Below, in pieces: positions 1-11,960 of a stretch of 64,000 nucleotides of DNA (its first letter is position 1; every line of letters begins with the position of its first letter). The notes under the pieces were generated by a model. The model saw nothing but the letters and a program-made list of their open reading frames with translations. It was not told where the DNA came from and ran no database searches. A program made the position numbers and the translations under genes. Source of the DNA: Klebsormidium nitens (lineage: Eukaryota; Streptophyta; Klebsormidiophyceae; Klebsormidiales; Klebsormidiaceae); contig DF237049.1 in the NCBI GenBank assembly GCA_000708835.1, positions 62,001 to 126,000 on the forward strand, given 5' to 3'.

Positions 1-541
1 TCACATGAACCGGCTGGAACCGGCGTCGAGTTAGTGCATCGCGCCTGCGCGAGTGACCTAGGCTTATGACGGTGCAGACCGCGCATTTAATTTGGGCGGC
101 GGCGCTTTCACATCGAGACGGTTCGCAACACGGACCATGCCCCGTCATGTGCACTCTGCGCCTGCTGATGGCTCAGAGCCGCATATCGTCATCACCATGC
201 TGCAGGCGGCCATGTCCTGCATGCTTTCCGCTCAGTCTTCGCCGAATCAAGCCCCTTGCCTGCACACAAACGCTAGCAGCAAACGCCTAGAAAACTGAGG
301 CGTCGAACCCGGTGACTTATGCTGACATCTCAAACTGAAGCACACATGAGAATTTATAAACGAGAGATTGCACGCCGGGTCAGCTTCACACAAACGCATG
401 CATGAAAGTACCCAGCGTCACACTTATAAAGCCTGGCCGCGACAAGCAGTCGAACACAGAACCGTTTTGGGACAAGCAAAGGTCATAGCTCACAACAGAA
501 GCATTCCATGTCACAAGACGCGAATCAGGACTTCCATCCTG
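1..541. other. Non-coding flank downstream of TRM1
   Basis: The short open frames here do not match any family I recognise and have no convincing splice context. The segment lies just 3' of the TRM1 stop, so it probably holds that gene's 3' UTR and intergenic DNA. Confidence 0.4.
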
Positions 542-3500
542 CTAGCTGTCACCCACTGCTTCTGCTTTCGCTTCTAACTTCGGGCGCTTGGCAGCTGGAG
601 GCTCTTCGTCCCCTCCGTCGATCTCTGCGATACCCGTGCTCTCCGCTACTACACTACCAACAATCGGTGCCGGGATGCTGTTCGACGAAGATGGGCCGCC
701 ATTAACGGCGGCCTCCCCCATGAGCGACGCGTGCTGGGGCCCAATTTTGCGGCCCGCCTTGGGCTTGGGTCCCCAGTGCTGCTCCGGATTCGGCAGGAAG
801 CGAGGAACCCGCGTTGCCTGGGCTTTGCTCTGTGCCGCATTGCTGCGCGCAAAGTTCGCCTGCAAGGAAGCGCCGAGCTTGACCCGTCAATGAAACAGCT
901 TGGCTGATGACGTTTCGCGCCAAACGAAGTATACACAAGTTCCGCATTCGACGAGTTGAGATGCTATGACCCGACGAATTTCAATTGCTATCTGAACCAT
1001 GATCACACAATCTGGCAAACCGTTCGCTTCAGCTCTACAGTCCCGACATTGCCGCAAAAGATCGACAAACACTTGAGGCCTGGCCCGTTGTGCACTGACC
1101 TGTATCTGGGGCTGCTGCGCCAGGATCTTTTGTCCCGGCGTCTCGTCCTTCTGCGGCTTCACCGGGTGGTCTTTCACCCAGCACCGCATGATGTCCCACA
1201 GCACTTCCATCGGCGCATCCGTTTTGATCCCGAGCGGATTGGCGTGCGACGTCGACACGCGGTACCCTGCGTTGGCCACCGCCGAGCGGAACAGGATCGC
1301 GGAAGGGGGAGTGCACTTGAGCGTTGCGCTCAGGGCGTGGAGGCTGACGTAGAGGGGGCAGTCGGGGAGTTCCTGCAATGGGGAAAGGGATCGGATGTTA
1401 GCGACGATCTGCAACGGCTTGACGTGCTTGCAGGTGTAAGAGCCACTACTTTCTGGAGGCTCGTGACTGAAGGTACCAAGCAAGGGCTATCTGACGCTTA
1501 GGGAACCGTCGCGGATCCACGTTGAGGCAGATTGCTGATCTTTTGGCAGTAGATGACAAGCTCGAAGGAGTTCCAAGCAACAAGACGCACCCCCGAGTTG
1601 TGTGAGTGCATCAATGCAGACAAGATTGACATCTTGGAGGTTTTCTGTCAGAAACTTCGTGCAGCGGCACGCGAGGCCATCTTTTTCACGCGTCGATCAA
1701 ACGGTCTAGACGCACAAGCGGACACCCAATCCACCCAGACCCTCGCACGCTGCTGCGGTGCCTCACCTCAGAGACTGCAGTGAGGATGCTGTGCACTTTG
1801 TCGTACGCCGGGTAGCGGTGCTTCATACTGCGCACGCGGCTCAGCGTGGCGGCCACCCAGGCGGGGTCGTGGATGGGCTCCGACCAAATGGGGCCGCCCA
1901 TCAAAAAGTGCTTCCCGCAGTTCTCGCACGCCTGCCCGACTGCGGGGCCGACGCCGGGAGTGTACCGCGACTGGTTGTTCTGCAGAGACGGACTGCTGAG
2001 TGTGACGAAGTGTGTGGACGAACTCCGCTAGGCGGAGGCCAGACCTCAAAGGTGTGCGCTTGGAGGAGGAAAGAGAGAGAACAATGAGGGTTTTGGAAAC
2101 CGGACGCAAGCTTGAGCTAATGGAGATGCTACCTGGCTTGTTATCACAAAAGATTGCTGGCCGCAAGACGCGACAGGAATTTGTCCATCGCTTGTCATTA
2201 AAAACAAATGTGCACGAATTGGGCCGACTCAGTCCAGTGAGCCCTTGGAACAGCTAGTACCTTCTGCACCAAATAGAAACTGAAGCCACGAAACGAGCGA
2301 CAAACAGCCAACAGCTTTTCTCCTACACCAGCCGAGGCCAGCTGTGGCTTCTCACCTTCTGCGTGACCCTCCCCAACGGCTGCAAGTAAAACGAGTCGCA
2401 CCCAACGCACTGGTACACATACGAGAGCTTGCTGGGGCTGGCTTTGACTATGTTTGGGGACCTGGAAATAGAGATAACATAAGCATTTGGATCTAGTTTC
2501 TGCTTGCATCCGACTCCTCACTCGATTGAAGCCTTGCAAACTGTACGCTTTTGTTCCTTACTCAAGTCGAACTTGAGATTCAGCAAAGCCAGTATCCAGA
2601 TAGAACATCTGCGCGTTTGTTATTGTGGAACTTTATCGAGAAGCAAGCAGACCTTCAGACTTGATGACAGCGAAGCAAGGCGCTGCACTGTTAAGATGGC
2701 TCGATTTCGACAGCACACCAAATCGTATGCTTCTTTTGTCTCGTCAAGGTGCGGCAAACTGGTTTAGCAAGAAAACTCACGTGTGGATGCGAACGAAGAC
2801 CCGGATGTAGAAATCGACGGACAACGAAAGGACAGGGACGATGTAGCGCTTATACCGGTTGGCATGGCTCTGCAAAACGGATCAGAAGGTGAGATCACGA
2901 GTGTCGCAAGTTTCCTCCACACAAAAACTGCTCAGTCACGAAAGAGTAACCAGAACTTTAACCCTGAGAGCAGGTCATTGAAGTGCCTTTTCTAAGAGCG
3001 CCCGTGATGAAGCGCAGAGGAGTTTGTCATATTGAGGACATAGCAGCATCTCCCTATGAGACGACACCACTTCAGAACTATAATGATGGCCCGATGCGCA
3101 CCTCGATGCATTGGAGGAGGATCCGGAGAGCCATCTCGTGGCAGTACTTGGCGCGCAGCGGGTATGCCCCGTACTTGGAGTAGCACACCTCGCCGTTGTT
3201 GCCGCACAGGACGGCCATGTCGGTGGCCGTGCACAGAAAAAGCCCCCCGTCCGCCACGCTCTGAACGGCCGAGTCGAGGAAGATGGACGGGGAGCCGTAC
3301 GGATCCAAGTCGACCTGGGAGTAAAACCGAGGACGGAAGTTACTAGGACGACCAATATATGTCCACGATATGCACTCCGCAACGCTGTGCAGGGGTGGAC
3401 TTCGTAGCTGGCGGCCTTCGCGAAACATTCCAAAGAACGTTTTACGCCTCCTTTGAGAAGCCATACTAACCCAGTAATCCTCTTTAGCTGACTAGCCGAA

Positions 3501-5475
3501 ATGAACTCTGCACCCATGCACGGCTCATGCGTGAATTTTGTTGAGAAGAATTGACTGCCCAGGTCGAGCCAGATCCTGGTGTGCTCGAAAATTCGTGGAC
3601 CATGTGGCATCACCCACAGAAGTTTTAGTAAAGAGAACAGAAGAGCTGATACTCACGATGTCGAATGCCTTCTCGTGCTGCAGGCACAGCAGTCGCGCAT
3701 CCTGTTCCCGCACTTGGACCAACGCCGCGCGCCCCCCGTTCCATTCGATATTTCGTCGGCACGCTTCAACGGCGACTGCATGCAGAAGATGCGCACGAGC
3801 TGTGTGTTGGAGCAGCCAAAATGCATACCATCAAGTGGCAGTGATGTCTGGTTGAAGACCGAACAATCTGCTTCAACTTACATCAGGAGTGTTGCTGAAA
3901 TGACTTCGAGGAGGCTTTCCCTGATGGAACTTTAATGCTGTCTCTTCTCTGATGCAGGTTAGGTGGACCTCTACTACAGGAATGCACCCTAATCTCAACA
4001 GCTACTCGGAGGTGATGTTTGACCACCACGACTTAAGATCTATCTATTCACACTAGAGACAAGAGGTACTTTGTGAGGGTTCGCTTTTGGTGCAGGACGC
4101 CCCCAATAAGAACCAACAATATGATGTATCAAACGTTTTTGATAGAAGCCAAAGCAGTCACGTTCATACTCACCTTTGTCAATATCGCTGGCAAGGACGG
4201 CCCCGAGCCCGTCCACTTCAATTGCATAACGGAGGGACCGTAGACCGGATGCCGCGAGTGGCTGCATACAGAGATGCTAAATTGACCAAACAGCTAGTGA
4301 CAAATTTTTCAAGACATTACAGTAATTGTTCCCGACCTTGCAAATGCAGCCGCACCTGCTCCAGCAACTCCGACCTTCTAGCACTGCATTATGGTGCGCG
4401 CAACTGCTTAGAAAGGGCCACTCTCGATTGTCCATCAACGCTGGGCACCTGTGCGCTGCCATAACACAGAAGGGCATTTATCTCTTCGCAGAAAGAGACT
4501 ACTCCGATGCATACCTCAAGAACTTTCAGCGGGGCCAAACCCTTCCCCCTCCCATGCGCCGCACCCGAAGACGAGGCTCCGCCATCCCCGTTGGCCGTTT
4601 CCGTGCTTCCACTGGCCCCTTGCACTGCTCCCTTCTCATTGTGAGAAGGCCCCGAACCGGCTGCATCGTCCGAGGGACCTGGCTCCGGCCCACTCTCTCC
4701 CCTCCTTTCCTCAACCTTCCCTGCGTGACCACTTTCCCCAGCACCCGGTGCACCGCTGGCACTGGCGACCGGACCATTACCAACTCCGCCTGGCCCATCA
4801 CTAACACTGCCACCGATTGCTCCTGGCGCAGCGCTTGACCCCGCCCCGCTTGCGTGCTGACCAGCTTGCTTGTTCTTCCCCTTTCCTCCACCACCCTGCC
4901 CTTCTCCGCCTCTCTTCTTCTTGTTGGCTTTTGCCGCGGCATCCTCCTCTCGGCGCTTCTCAACAAAAGTACGCAGGATGGCGATCGAAAGGTCGCGGTT
5001 CACAATCTGCGGAGAAAGCAGGCAACAGGATGAGAGTGCTCTTCCCTTCCAAGTCCTAGAATGAACAAGTTTGAATTCTTCTGGAATCTACATGATCAAG
5101 ACTGGTCAGATATCGACAGATGGAGATGCTGAGTGGCAGACGAAGGCCCACCTGAGTCTTGTTGTAGAAGACATCATTACCATGCTGTAAGATCTCAACA
5201 TCGCCCTCCTTCAAAACCTTGAAACCCTCTGGAACTTGCTTCTTCCTCTGCCCATTGGGGGCCGACATCATCGCAGAGTACTTCAAACCACTCGGCACGA
5301 TTATCTGTTCCGATCCTGAGAAAGAGTCCAGAGTACCCCAGAATGCGGCCTTGGTTCTACAAGTTGAACTAGCAAACAAGCTGTGCTTTGTTTGAAGAAG
5401 ATCTGCCACCTGCCAAGCCTTCCTCAGGCGCCTCAATCGTGTCCTTGGTCGCGAGAGGGCGAAGACGACGTTCAT
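542..5475 (-). CDS. TRM1: tRNA (guanine26-N2)-dimethyltransferase, TRM1 family
   Basis: Transfers two methyl groups from SAM to N2 of G26 in tRNAs; in other eukaryotes it acts in nucleus and mitochondria. Ten exons join in frame: 5152-5475, 4515-5006, 4174-4261, 3657-3775, 3102-3314, 2781-2869, 2356-2461, 1767-1979, 1100-1372 and 542-859, giving 744 residues. Family landmarks in order are [16 protein letters not shown] (about 65-90), [14 protein letters not shown] (exon 3), the catalytic motif VDLDPYGSP (about 342-350), [14 protein letters not shown] (exon 6), two CX2C pairs of a zinc site (CVGC in exon 7, CENC in exon 8) and [13 protein letters not shown] (exon 9). The first 45 residues are Arg-rich and could be an organelle-targeting sequence; the ATG at 5475 is the first in frame, and Met codons near 5266 are alternatives. 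Exon 2 carries a Gly/Ala-rich insert of about 95 residues between conserved blocks. A basic [11 protein letters not shown] stretch at the C-terminus resembles a nuclear localisation signal. Confidence 0.93.
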
Positions 5476-6795
5476 GCGCCTCCACAGCTCGCGTTGTCCG
5501 CTCTCCCTGATGTCACTGCCGAAGTCCTTGAGTTCCTAGTTCAAGGGTTTGGGCAGCTCTAGCTCAGATCTTGGGTACCGTAGAGCGCCCAATCTGGATC
5601 ACCTTATTTTTCGTACCGCTTATTTGCAACAATATTTAACGATTTTACGATTTTAAAGTGCGGTTTTCTCCACATATCCAGGTTTTCCAAGGGCTATCTG
5701 CCGATGCACTTGGATCCAGATTTGACCAACTCTAGGTCATGCTCTCGAGTCAAAAACCTCGGTTTTCCGCACAAAAGAGCTGATCCAGTTTTGGCACAGT
5801 TGGAAATACGAGACTGGATCAAAATAGGTCCAGTTTAGGGCGGAGGTGATCCAGTAAGGGAAGCGTCATTTTGAAGCTGTACCCCCCGTAGTAACTGTTG
5901 AGCCCTTTTGAGTTGAGGACCCTTGTCCCCCCCCTTTCCCAACTTGCCCCACTGGCTCAAGTCCCAAGTCCCCCCCCCATGCCTTTCGAGCCTTGGAAGG
6001 TTTCAAGTCCCCCTCCCATATACAGGCTTGAAAAAGGCGAATTTCCGCTATGTTTTGAGTATATTTGCCAGACTTTGATGGCACCGATCCTTACAGAGAG
6101 CTGCTTGCAAGGTCTTTTTGACCATTTGGTGGAGAATTCGCCCAAAATAACGCGAAAATCACACCAAAACCTACAAGAACGGATCAAAACTCCTAAATCT
6201 GCCCCTATGACCTTTCCATCTCAAGGCCTGCAAAGGCTCCCCCCCCATGTAGCTACGAGATTCTTCACAGGCTGCCGAGTCCCTCCCCCTTCATTACCCT
6301 GGGATTCAATCTTGGTCCAAGGTACCCCCCCCTTAACAGTTACTCCGGGGGGTACCGCTATACAAAATGACCCTTCCCTAATGGTACGTGATCCGGTTTT
6401 GGGCGCTCTACGGTACACTTGTTTTAGGGTTTTCCTTGGGCTCACAAAGTTTCTACATTGCCCAGCTTAGAAATTGCAGTCCTGGAACCGGTGAAAGCGC
6501 AGCTCCTGTACGTATTATGGTGGTGACACACGGCTTCAAGACGCCTCCAGCGATACAGTCTGGGTAGCAAGGTGGTGCAGCCATTGTAGGTTGTAACAGA
6601 CAAGAAAGGCGTCAAAGTTACATTGGAGAACGATGACCGAGCAGCATTGAGAACAGTCCATAGAAATCTCTGCACGCGATAGCGAGGAAGTCTGGCGCGG
6701 GACCTTCGCGGATGCTAGAGAAGCGTACAACTCATCCAGAAGGTGGAAGGGGTTGAATAGCAGGTTGAACGCGGTTCCCACCGTTAAGCTGCGAG
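5476..6795. other. Intergenic region, mostly an inverted-repeat element
   Basis: Between the divergent TRM1 (-) and CHCH-protein (+) genes. Most of it is the inverted-repeat element at 5576-6415. I see no gene in the rest; the divergent promoters must lie at its two edges. Confidence 0.5.
5576..6415. mobile_element. Non-autonomous TIR element, about 840 bp, TACCGTAG ends
   Basis: The left end reads taccgtagagcgcccaa and the right end is its exact reverse complement; a ggatcac block follows about three bases further in on both sides. The interior is unlike the flanking genes, with several runs of seven or eight C. An open frame of about 190 codons crosses the right half, but it begins without ATG and runs past the right end, so I do not call it a gene. 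The terminal TACCGTA is shared with two smaller elements near 30.4 and 31.0 kb. No clear target-site duplication; both flanks carry GTAC. Confidence 0.6.
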
Positions 6796-7478
6796 ATGCA
6801 GGAAGGACTTGGCACAGGCATCAAGAAGGTTTCCAGCTCAATGTGTGCGGACTTTTCGGCAGCATCTCTGAAATGTGAGCCCATTCTGTTGATCCTTCTT
6901 CAAGCCCTGGGTCAGGTGGTGATTGGAGGCTGTCTGCATGAGGGGATTGTATGAGTTGCCACTTTCTCAATCCTGTGGGTCTTGAAAAAGCGCTACCTTC
7001 CATTGAACCTCCAATCGTGCCCTTTTGCAGGTATAATAGATGCTAACTATGACAAGAGCAAGTGTCAAAAGGAGTTTCTAGAGTACAAGGAGTGCCGAAA
7101 AAAAGAGGTGATTATCCTTCCATTCAATCTTACCAACGTGTATACAGTATATGGTGGAAAGAAACAAGATGAGCAGTCATCAATACTGCTCCGTAGTTCT
7201 CGAAGTTATGTTAGAAGTATTTACGCACTGCCACTCGGGCTACACTGGCGCCAGTGCGTAAATACTTCTAGTTAAATGTAAGTTAAGTTGTTTCTCACTT
7301 CTATAATCATGCATTCAGTCTTCAAAGCCTATATCTCCATGTTTTGCGCTCAAGGACAGGAGGTTTGAGGTTGATATCTGGGCATACCACCAGCATGCCC
7401 ATCTCACTTCTCCTCATGTCATCCTTCTTGCAGCGAGCAGCCATGTTAGCCACGAGGCAGCAAGGAAAAGCCTGGTGA
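6796..7478 (+). CDS. Twin CX9C mitochondrial protein, COX23/CHCHD7-like
   Basis: Small intermembrane-space-type protein of the CHCH fold. Three exons (6796-6874, 7031-7107, 7434-7478) encode 66 residues. The spliced product holds CX9C (Cys at about 16 and 26), a ten-residue spacer, then CX9C (KCQKEFLEYKECRKKE), as in COX23/CHCHD7 proteins; the second helix ends with the usual Lys/Glu tail. The first Cys of the junction, SLKC, is split by intron 1 (t|gt), and both introns have good GT-AG ends, which supports the model. Established role of relatives: Mia40-dependent import and a part in cytochrome c oxidase assembly. The start is the first in-frame ATG upstream of the motif. Assignment to COX23 rather than another small CHCH protein is by spacing and sequence impression only. 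Intron 2 contains a perfect 19-bp inverted repeat. Confidence 0.8.
7212..7270. repeat. Perfect 19-bp inverted repeat in a CHCH-gene intron
   Basis: Arms 7212-7230 and 7252-7270 (tagaagtatttacgcactg and its exact complement) flank a 21-base loop. The repeat sits wholly inside intron 2 of the CHCH-protein gene. It could fold into a hairpin in the pre-mRNA or be the end-pair of a very small element. Confidence 0.7.
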
Positions 7479-9062
7479 CTCGCCCTGGATTGTCAAGTGA
7501 CTCCAACCCCCATGAGAGCATGGTGCAAAGACAGAGGTGAATTTCCCAGAATCTCAACTATTGCTTCTGGTGAACATCTAACTCCCATTGCTTCCAGAAA
7601 CCTTGATTGGGAGCATACTTTCTCTTTTTGGTTCGTGGCCAAAAGCTGTTTGTAACTTTGGTGATGTAGCCCCTTTTAGCAGGTTGCAAATTGCAGATGC
7701 GCTGCAGAGTGTGCAAGTTTTTCGATCTGATAGTTCAAAACGTTTTTTTGCAGAAGTCATGATTAACGGCCTGGGGGTGCAGAGACTTGACCTTTTTCAT
7801 TTGTCCTCTGAACATCTCAATGGGGTGTCGACTTTTTCCAAGAGCTTTCCAAACCAATAATTGAATCTTCGAAAGGCTGATTGTGGGCCAGCTTTTGCAA
7901 ATATGCATCCATGTTCCGGTGGCAGCCTGTGTTCTCGTTGCATGGCAATTCAGATTCTCACAGACTGGAGACTACCGAGTATCCACATGGCCGAAGGACT
8001 CAATGACGGGCCAACGTATATAGCCACCCGGCGCGATCGATTGCCAAGTTGAGCGCCGTAACGGAGCTGTCGAACCTTTAAAAGGCAAAAACTTTTAGAT
8101 GTTGCACTCACAAGGTCCCAACCCCAACCAGTGACATGTATTCATTAGCATACAGTGGTTGTTTGTGACCTCATAACCCGATTTCTGCGGTCATGCATAA
8201 TTCAATCTGGATAGTGTTGAGTAAGACTCAAAATACGTGCGCGGCTCTGCGCATATGGGCTATACTTGGATCTTATTTCTCGGCGTCATTCGAAACTACT
8301 TTTCGTCTGGTCAATAAGTTCGAGCATGCAGTGGCCCGTGGTCATTCATGTGAGCTCTCGATTCTCGAACGACCTTTTAAGAATTCCATGCCAAGGTTCA
8401 CTAACGTCGCGACGAGCCTAACAGGCAATACAAAAAGTGTATAAACGGACAGTTACACTGCAATATGATCTTAATCTCGAGCCTGGCTTATGTTTTTTCA
8501 ATAAGCTCACACTCTTGTGGATTTTCACATGGAGTGTACCTAGTAGCTAGCGTGATAACATGCAACGATATCACAAACCATGCTATATGGTCGATTATAA
8601 TCCTACACAGTGATCGAGGAACCCAGATCAGCTAGCGGGCCTGTGCTTGACGTATGCCAAATGGTCTCTAGTTTCAAATATGATCAATGTACCCCATGGT
8701 TGTATGTGATCTACAGTCGATCACCTGGCAGATGTTTTTTGGGCAAGCGCAAGCGCGCTGCCACATCATAATATATTCCCGCATATGTGCAGTGCGTGCC
8801 ACACACACATGCGGAGGTCAAGCTCCGTGACAAATCGCGCAAAGAGCATGATACACATATGGGGCTGCCATGCTTAAAGTGAGCTATATAAGATTACAAA
8901 TCTGAGACTTACCGTCAATACTTGGAGCTGGTAACGCCGACGGCGATATTGACAGCTACATATTTGCCAGCGCCGGATCTTACACAAGTTTACTTGATCT
9001 AGCTCGAACGTTCTACACGACACCCTCCGCATTTTGCAATTCTGGCGTTCACGACCGTGACT
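7479..9062. other. Intergenic DNA, no gene seen
   Basis: Short frames only (for example 7588-7860 and 8193-8444), none with recognisable protein features. The part after about 8100 is AT-richer and full of ATG/CAT-type palindromic words, like the other intergenic regions of this window. The first part probably holds the 3' UTR of the CHCH gene, and the end near 9062 that of the gene on the opposite strand. Confidence 0.4.
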
Positions 9063-10240
9063 CTACAGCGCTTGATGAGTCGGCCCCACCGCATCGTTCA
9101 AATCCTTGCCCCCATCAGCCTTCCGTTCTTCCGCCTGACCCGTGCTCTTGCTGCCCGCAAGGTCCTCATCTGGAACCAGCGAAACGTTGCCCTCGCTCGT
9201 TTTCTCTGCTTCCGAAGTCTCCGCTGCAGATCCCGCGGTGTCCATCCCCGAACCAGGTGCCTTGTCGACCTGATCGGACAGGGCCTCGGGGTGACGCGTC
9301 GCTTGCGCTTCGAAGTTTTCTGCCATCGCCTCGTGCTTGGATCTACAGTCGCGAAGTCAGGAGTAACATAAGGTCGAAGACTGTCCAAAAAGTAGTTGGA
9401 AGCATTGTGAGATTCAGCGCATCGCATCGTGCACGTTCGCTACGGTCAACCTTGCCAACACAAGCACAGAAGGAACGAAGAAGCAATTGATTGGAGGTCA
9501 ACAAGAGCTCCACAGCAAGAAGCCTGATACGAAGTGGGCGGATGTCGCGAACTTGAAGTTGCGACAGAGAACCCCTCAGTCACTCCAAGTAGCACAGAAT
9601 CAGAGCGGCCTTCAAAGTCTTACCCATTCTCTTGGCCTGAGAAGCCCTGCGCAGCAGGTGCGGTGTCAGTCTCTTGCAGCGGGGACTCTCGACCTCGCGG
9701 AGCAGCTGAGGCCGCTGCGGAAGGAGGTCGGGCACCTGGCTGGACGGTGGCTTTCGAGTAGTCGATCTCGCCGGCGCTGTTCACACCAGGGTTCAATGCT
9801 GAGGCCCCTGGGCCATAGTCACCTGGAAACAACATTCGTTTTCGATCGAAATAAAGGTCTTGTACTCAGTCTCCCCTTTGGTCTTGCCTGGGCATCTGGT
9901 GCGACGAGCGGAGCAGTCTGGTTTGGGACTAGCATCCAAGGTTGTTGCGAAATCTTTCTTGTGCTGCCACAAGAACAACTTTCGCTCTGCATCGATGCGA
10001 TATCTGAACGCATTTTCCAAATAATTTCAATCTGGCGCTTTGACTAAATCAGGTCCATGTTAGCACGGGCTTTCTGCCACCACACTCACTTGCAATAGCA
10101 GTCTTTGCTGGCGACCCAATCTCTTCTGCTGTTTCATCCGCTGCTTCCAGTTCTTCTGCAGAGCCAACAGTCCCAGCTACTCCAGCCGCAGAATCTCCAA
10201 TGGGCCCAGCCTCCCGCATGTGGCGCAGATCAGCAGACAT
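9063..10240 (-). CDS. Acidic Ala/Glu-rich protein of unknown function
   Basis: I do not recognise the family. Three exons join in frame with good splice sites: 10090-10240, 9624-9822 and 9063-9342, giving 209 residues from the ATG at 10240. The frame stays open upstream to a good acceptor at about 10247, so an earlier exon may exist and the true N-terminus may be missing. The product is low in complexity, rich in Ala, Glu, Asp, Gly and Ser and strongly acidic, with no membrane segment or cysteine pattern; such composition is typical of disordered proteins. The antisense strand also carries open frames (9487-10047), but the splice sites and consistent composition favour the minus strand. Confidence 0.5.
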
Positions 10241-10774
10241 TCCGTCTTCGCCTGTGGAAAGGTCCCTGCTTAATCAACAGTGAAGTACGCTCATCCAAGA
10301 AGATGTTGAACTTCTAATTCATGCTGAAAACCCTTATCACAAAGATCAAGGGATCATACTCAACTGGGCAAGAGCTTGCCATTTTAAAGAACAGATCTTC
10401 AACAGTCTCATGAAATGGAACGACGAGGAAAGAGCAGCTATTGCAAATCCTCACTCTTCATTTTTGGTCACTTACCTGCGCCTACAACAAGAAGGTGGAG
10501 GCTTCTTCACTCCATGCCTAACGCAAAATCATCATCATACAGGGATCATGAAATGCTAATGAACTGCCCATTCGATTGCCCTAGGTAAAGCTGGCTCAAC
10601 CTTGCCTTCCCTAGGTTTTATCAGCTGCTCTCTGGGTTTGTTCAGTAAGATCAGCTGTTCGGAAGATTACGCGCATTATGAAGGGTTCTGGAAAGAACCA
10701 TTGTAAGAAAAAAAAAACTAAAACAAAAGCTCCGCAGATAAAAGGTCTGAAGCTGGGCGTATGTACAGAAATGC
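10241..10774. other. Gap between two minus-strand genes, no gene seen
   Basis: May hold upstream exons of the acidic protein: a good donor (cgcag|gtaagtg on the minus strand near 10480) is present, but I could not link it to a convincing exon. An A-rich run lies near 10710. Confidence 0.3.
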
Positions 10775-11380
10775 CTACATTCCACGTTTTCTGGCTGCCT
10801 GAAGAGCGCTAGCGGATGCAATCATGGCCAGAAGTATTGCAAGCATGGCAGTCATGACCGTGACACAGCAATGATGAGCAAAACCAAGTAGCATGGCTGG
10901 TGGGATCTAAGACGCTCCTCAGGTAGCCTTGTTGCTGTAACCGGGCAAAAGCAACGACCAAGTATCCGGTATACAGCTGAAACCTTGAATCAACAAAAAT
11001 CTGTGTCTGCTTTTTAAGAGTACCTCAGAAACTCGAGGATTGAATAAACAGCCTTCAAAGGACTTGAGACTAGGTGGCACATTGATGCCCTAACCTGCAG
11101 AGCCTCCTGGAGAGGGCTGCACCTTTTCTCTCGCAGGTGCTGACTGAGCTCCATCTGCTGCACAGGCCAAGTGGATGCTTTTCCTTGTATGGATTTTCGT
11201 TTGCGGCAGGGTCTTAGGACTCTTGATCAGCTCCCTTGCGTGAAATTGAAGCGCGGACTGAGTGCTATGGCGAGGGGCGCAAGTAGCTGTTACTTTGTGC
11301 TGAGAATTTGTGGGTCTTTCATTGGCAGGGATGAAGAACGTTCTGGCACCCCAGCATTTTATGGCGGAAGTAGCACTCAT
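10775..11380 (-). CDS. Small putative plastid protein with one C-terminal membrane helix
   Basis: Not recognised. Two exons, 11095-11380 and 10775-10896, would encode 135 residues. Residues 1-75 are rich in Ser, Thr, Lys, Arg and His with few acidic residues, as in plastid transit peptides, and are followed by a Pro/Ala/Gly linker. Exon 2 encodes a hydrophobic helix (VMTAMLAILLAMIASASAL) and a short basic tail ending KRGM, which could be a thylakoid or envelope anchor. The acceptor at 10897 (ccaccag) is weak and was chosen because it restores the frame; a second frame-compatible arrangement was not found. The match to known small photosystem or cytochrome b6f subunits is not good enough to name it. 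Confidence 0.35.
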
Positions 11381-11960
11381 GTTTGCTGCATGCAGCCTCC
11401 CAGGATGCAGCTACCGGATCTAGGCTACTGAACTTTCAAGTGCGCGCTGACTGATCCAGTGGAATCACTGCAAGAGGCAGCTCTCCTGTGAATCCTGAAG
11501 CTAGCAAGAAAGGCGCTCTCTCTTGGTTGCCTTGGTATGACCTCACGTTTGAAAGCAACATGCCACTGATAGAGTTTCAGGGGGGCCGGAGTTTCAGTCT
11601 GAATGGAGCCACTGTAGCCCGCACTGCTGCCGCATCCCACATTCTCTGCTCAGTGCGCCCAGATGATCATATTTCCTGGCCAGAGAAGCATCCGCAGCTT
11701 GACACTTGGGAGCGCCGGCCACCAGCTGGATGAAGGGCCGCCAGCTGTTGCCCTTGGTCGGAGGGATCCCTCGAGAAATGATTACGCGCAGCTCAGCGCG
11801 CGCGCAGTCAAGGTGTCACGCGATCTCTGTGGGAACGGTTTTGCCACGGCACCACAGGCAGTGGTAATGGCTCTTTTCGAGTTGGCGTTCTTCTCGCACC
11901 AGCCTGGTGCGGCCACATTGCATCAAAATTGGCGATTGGCAGCCACACCCTTTGGTTGGC
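11381..11960. other. Probable divergent promoter and 5' leader region
   Basis: Between the minus-strand plastid-protein candidate and the plus-strand gene starting at 11961. Open frames occur on both strands around 11490-11960, so an upstream coding exon of the plus-strand gene is possible, but no motif or splice pair supports one. Confidence 0.3.

Noticed and set aside
5898-6470. Plus-strand frame of 190 codons over the TIR element
   Set aside because: It starts at a TTG, crosses the right end of the element and includes poly-C-derived Pro runs; no domain or splice support.
9487-10047. Plus-strand frame of 186 codons
   Set aside because: Antisense to two exons and an intron of the acidic protein; it starts without ATG and runs through splice sites used on the other strand.
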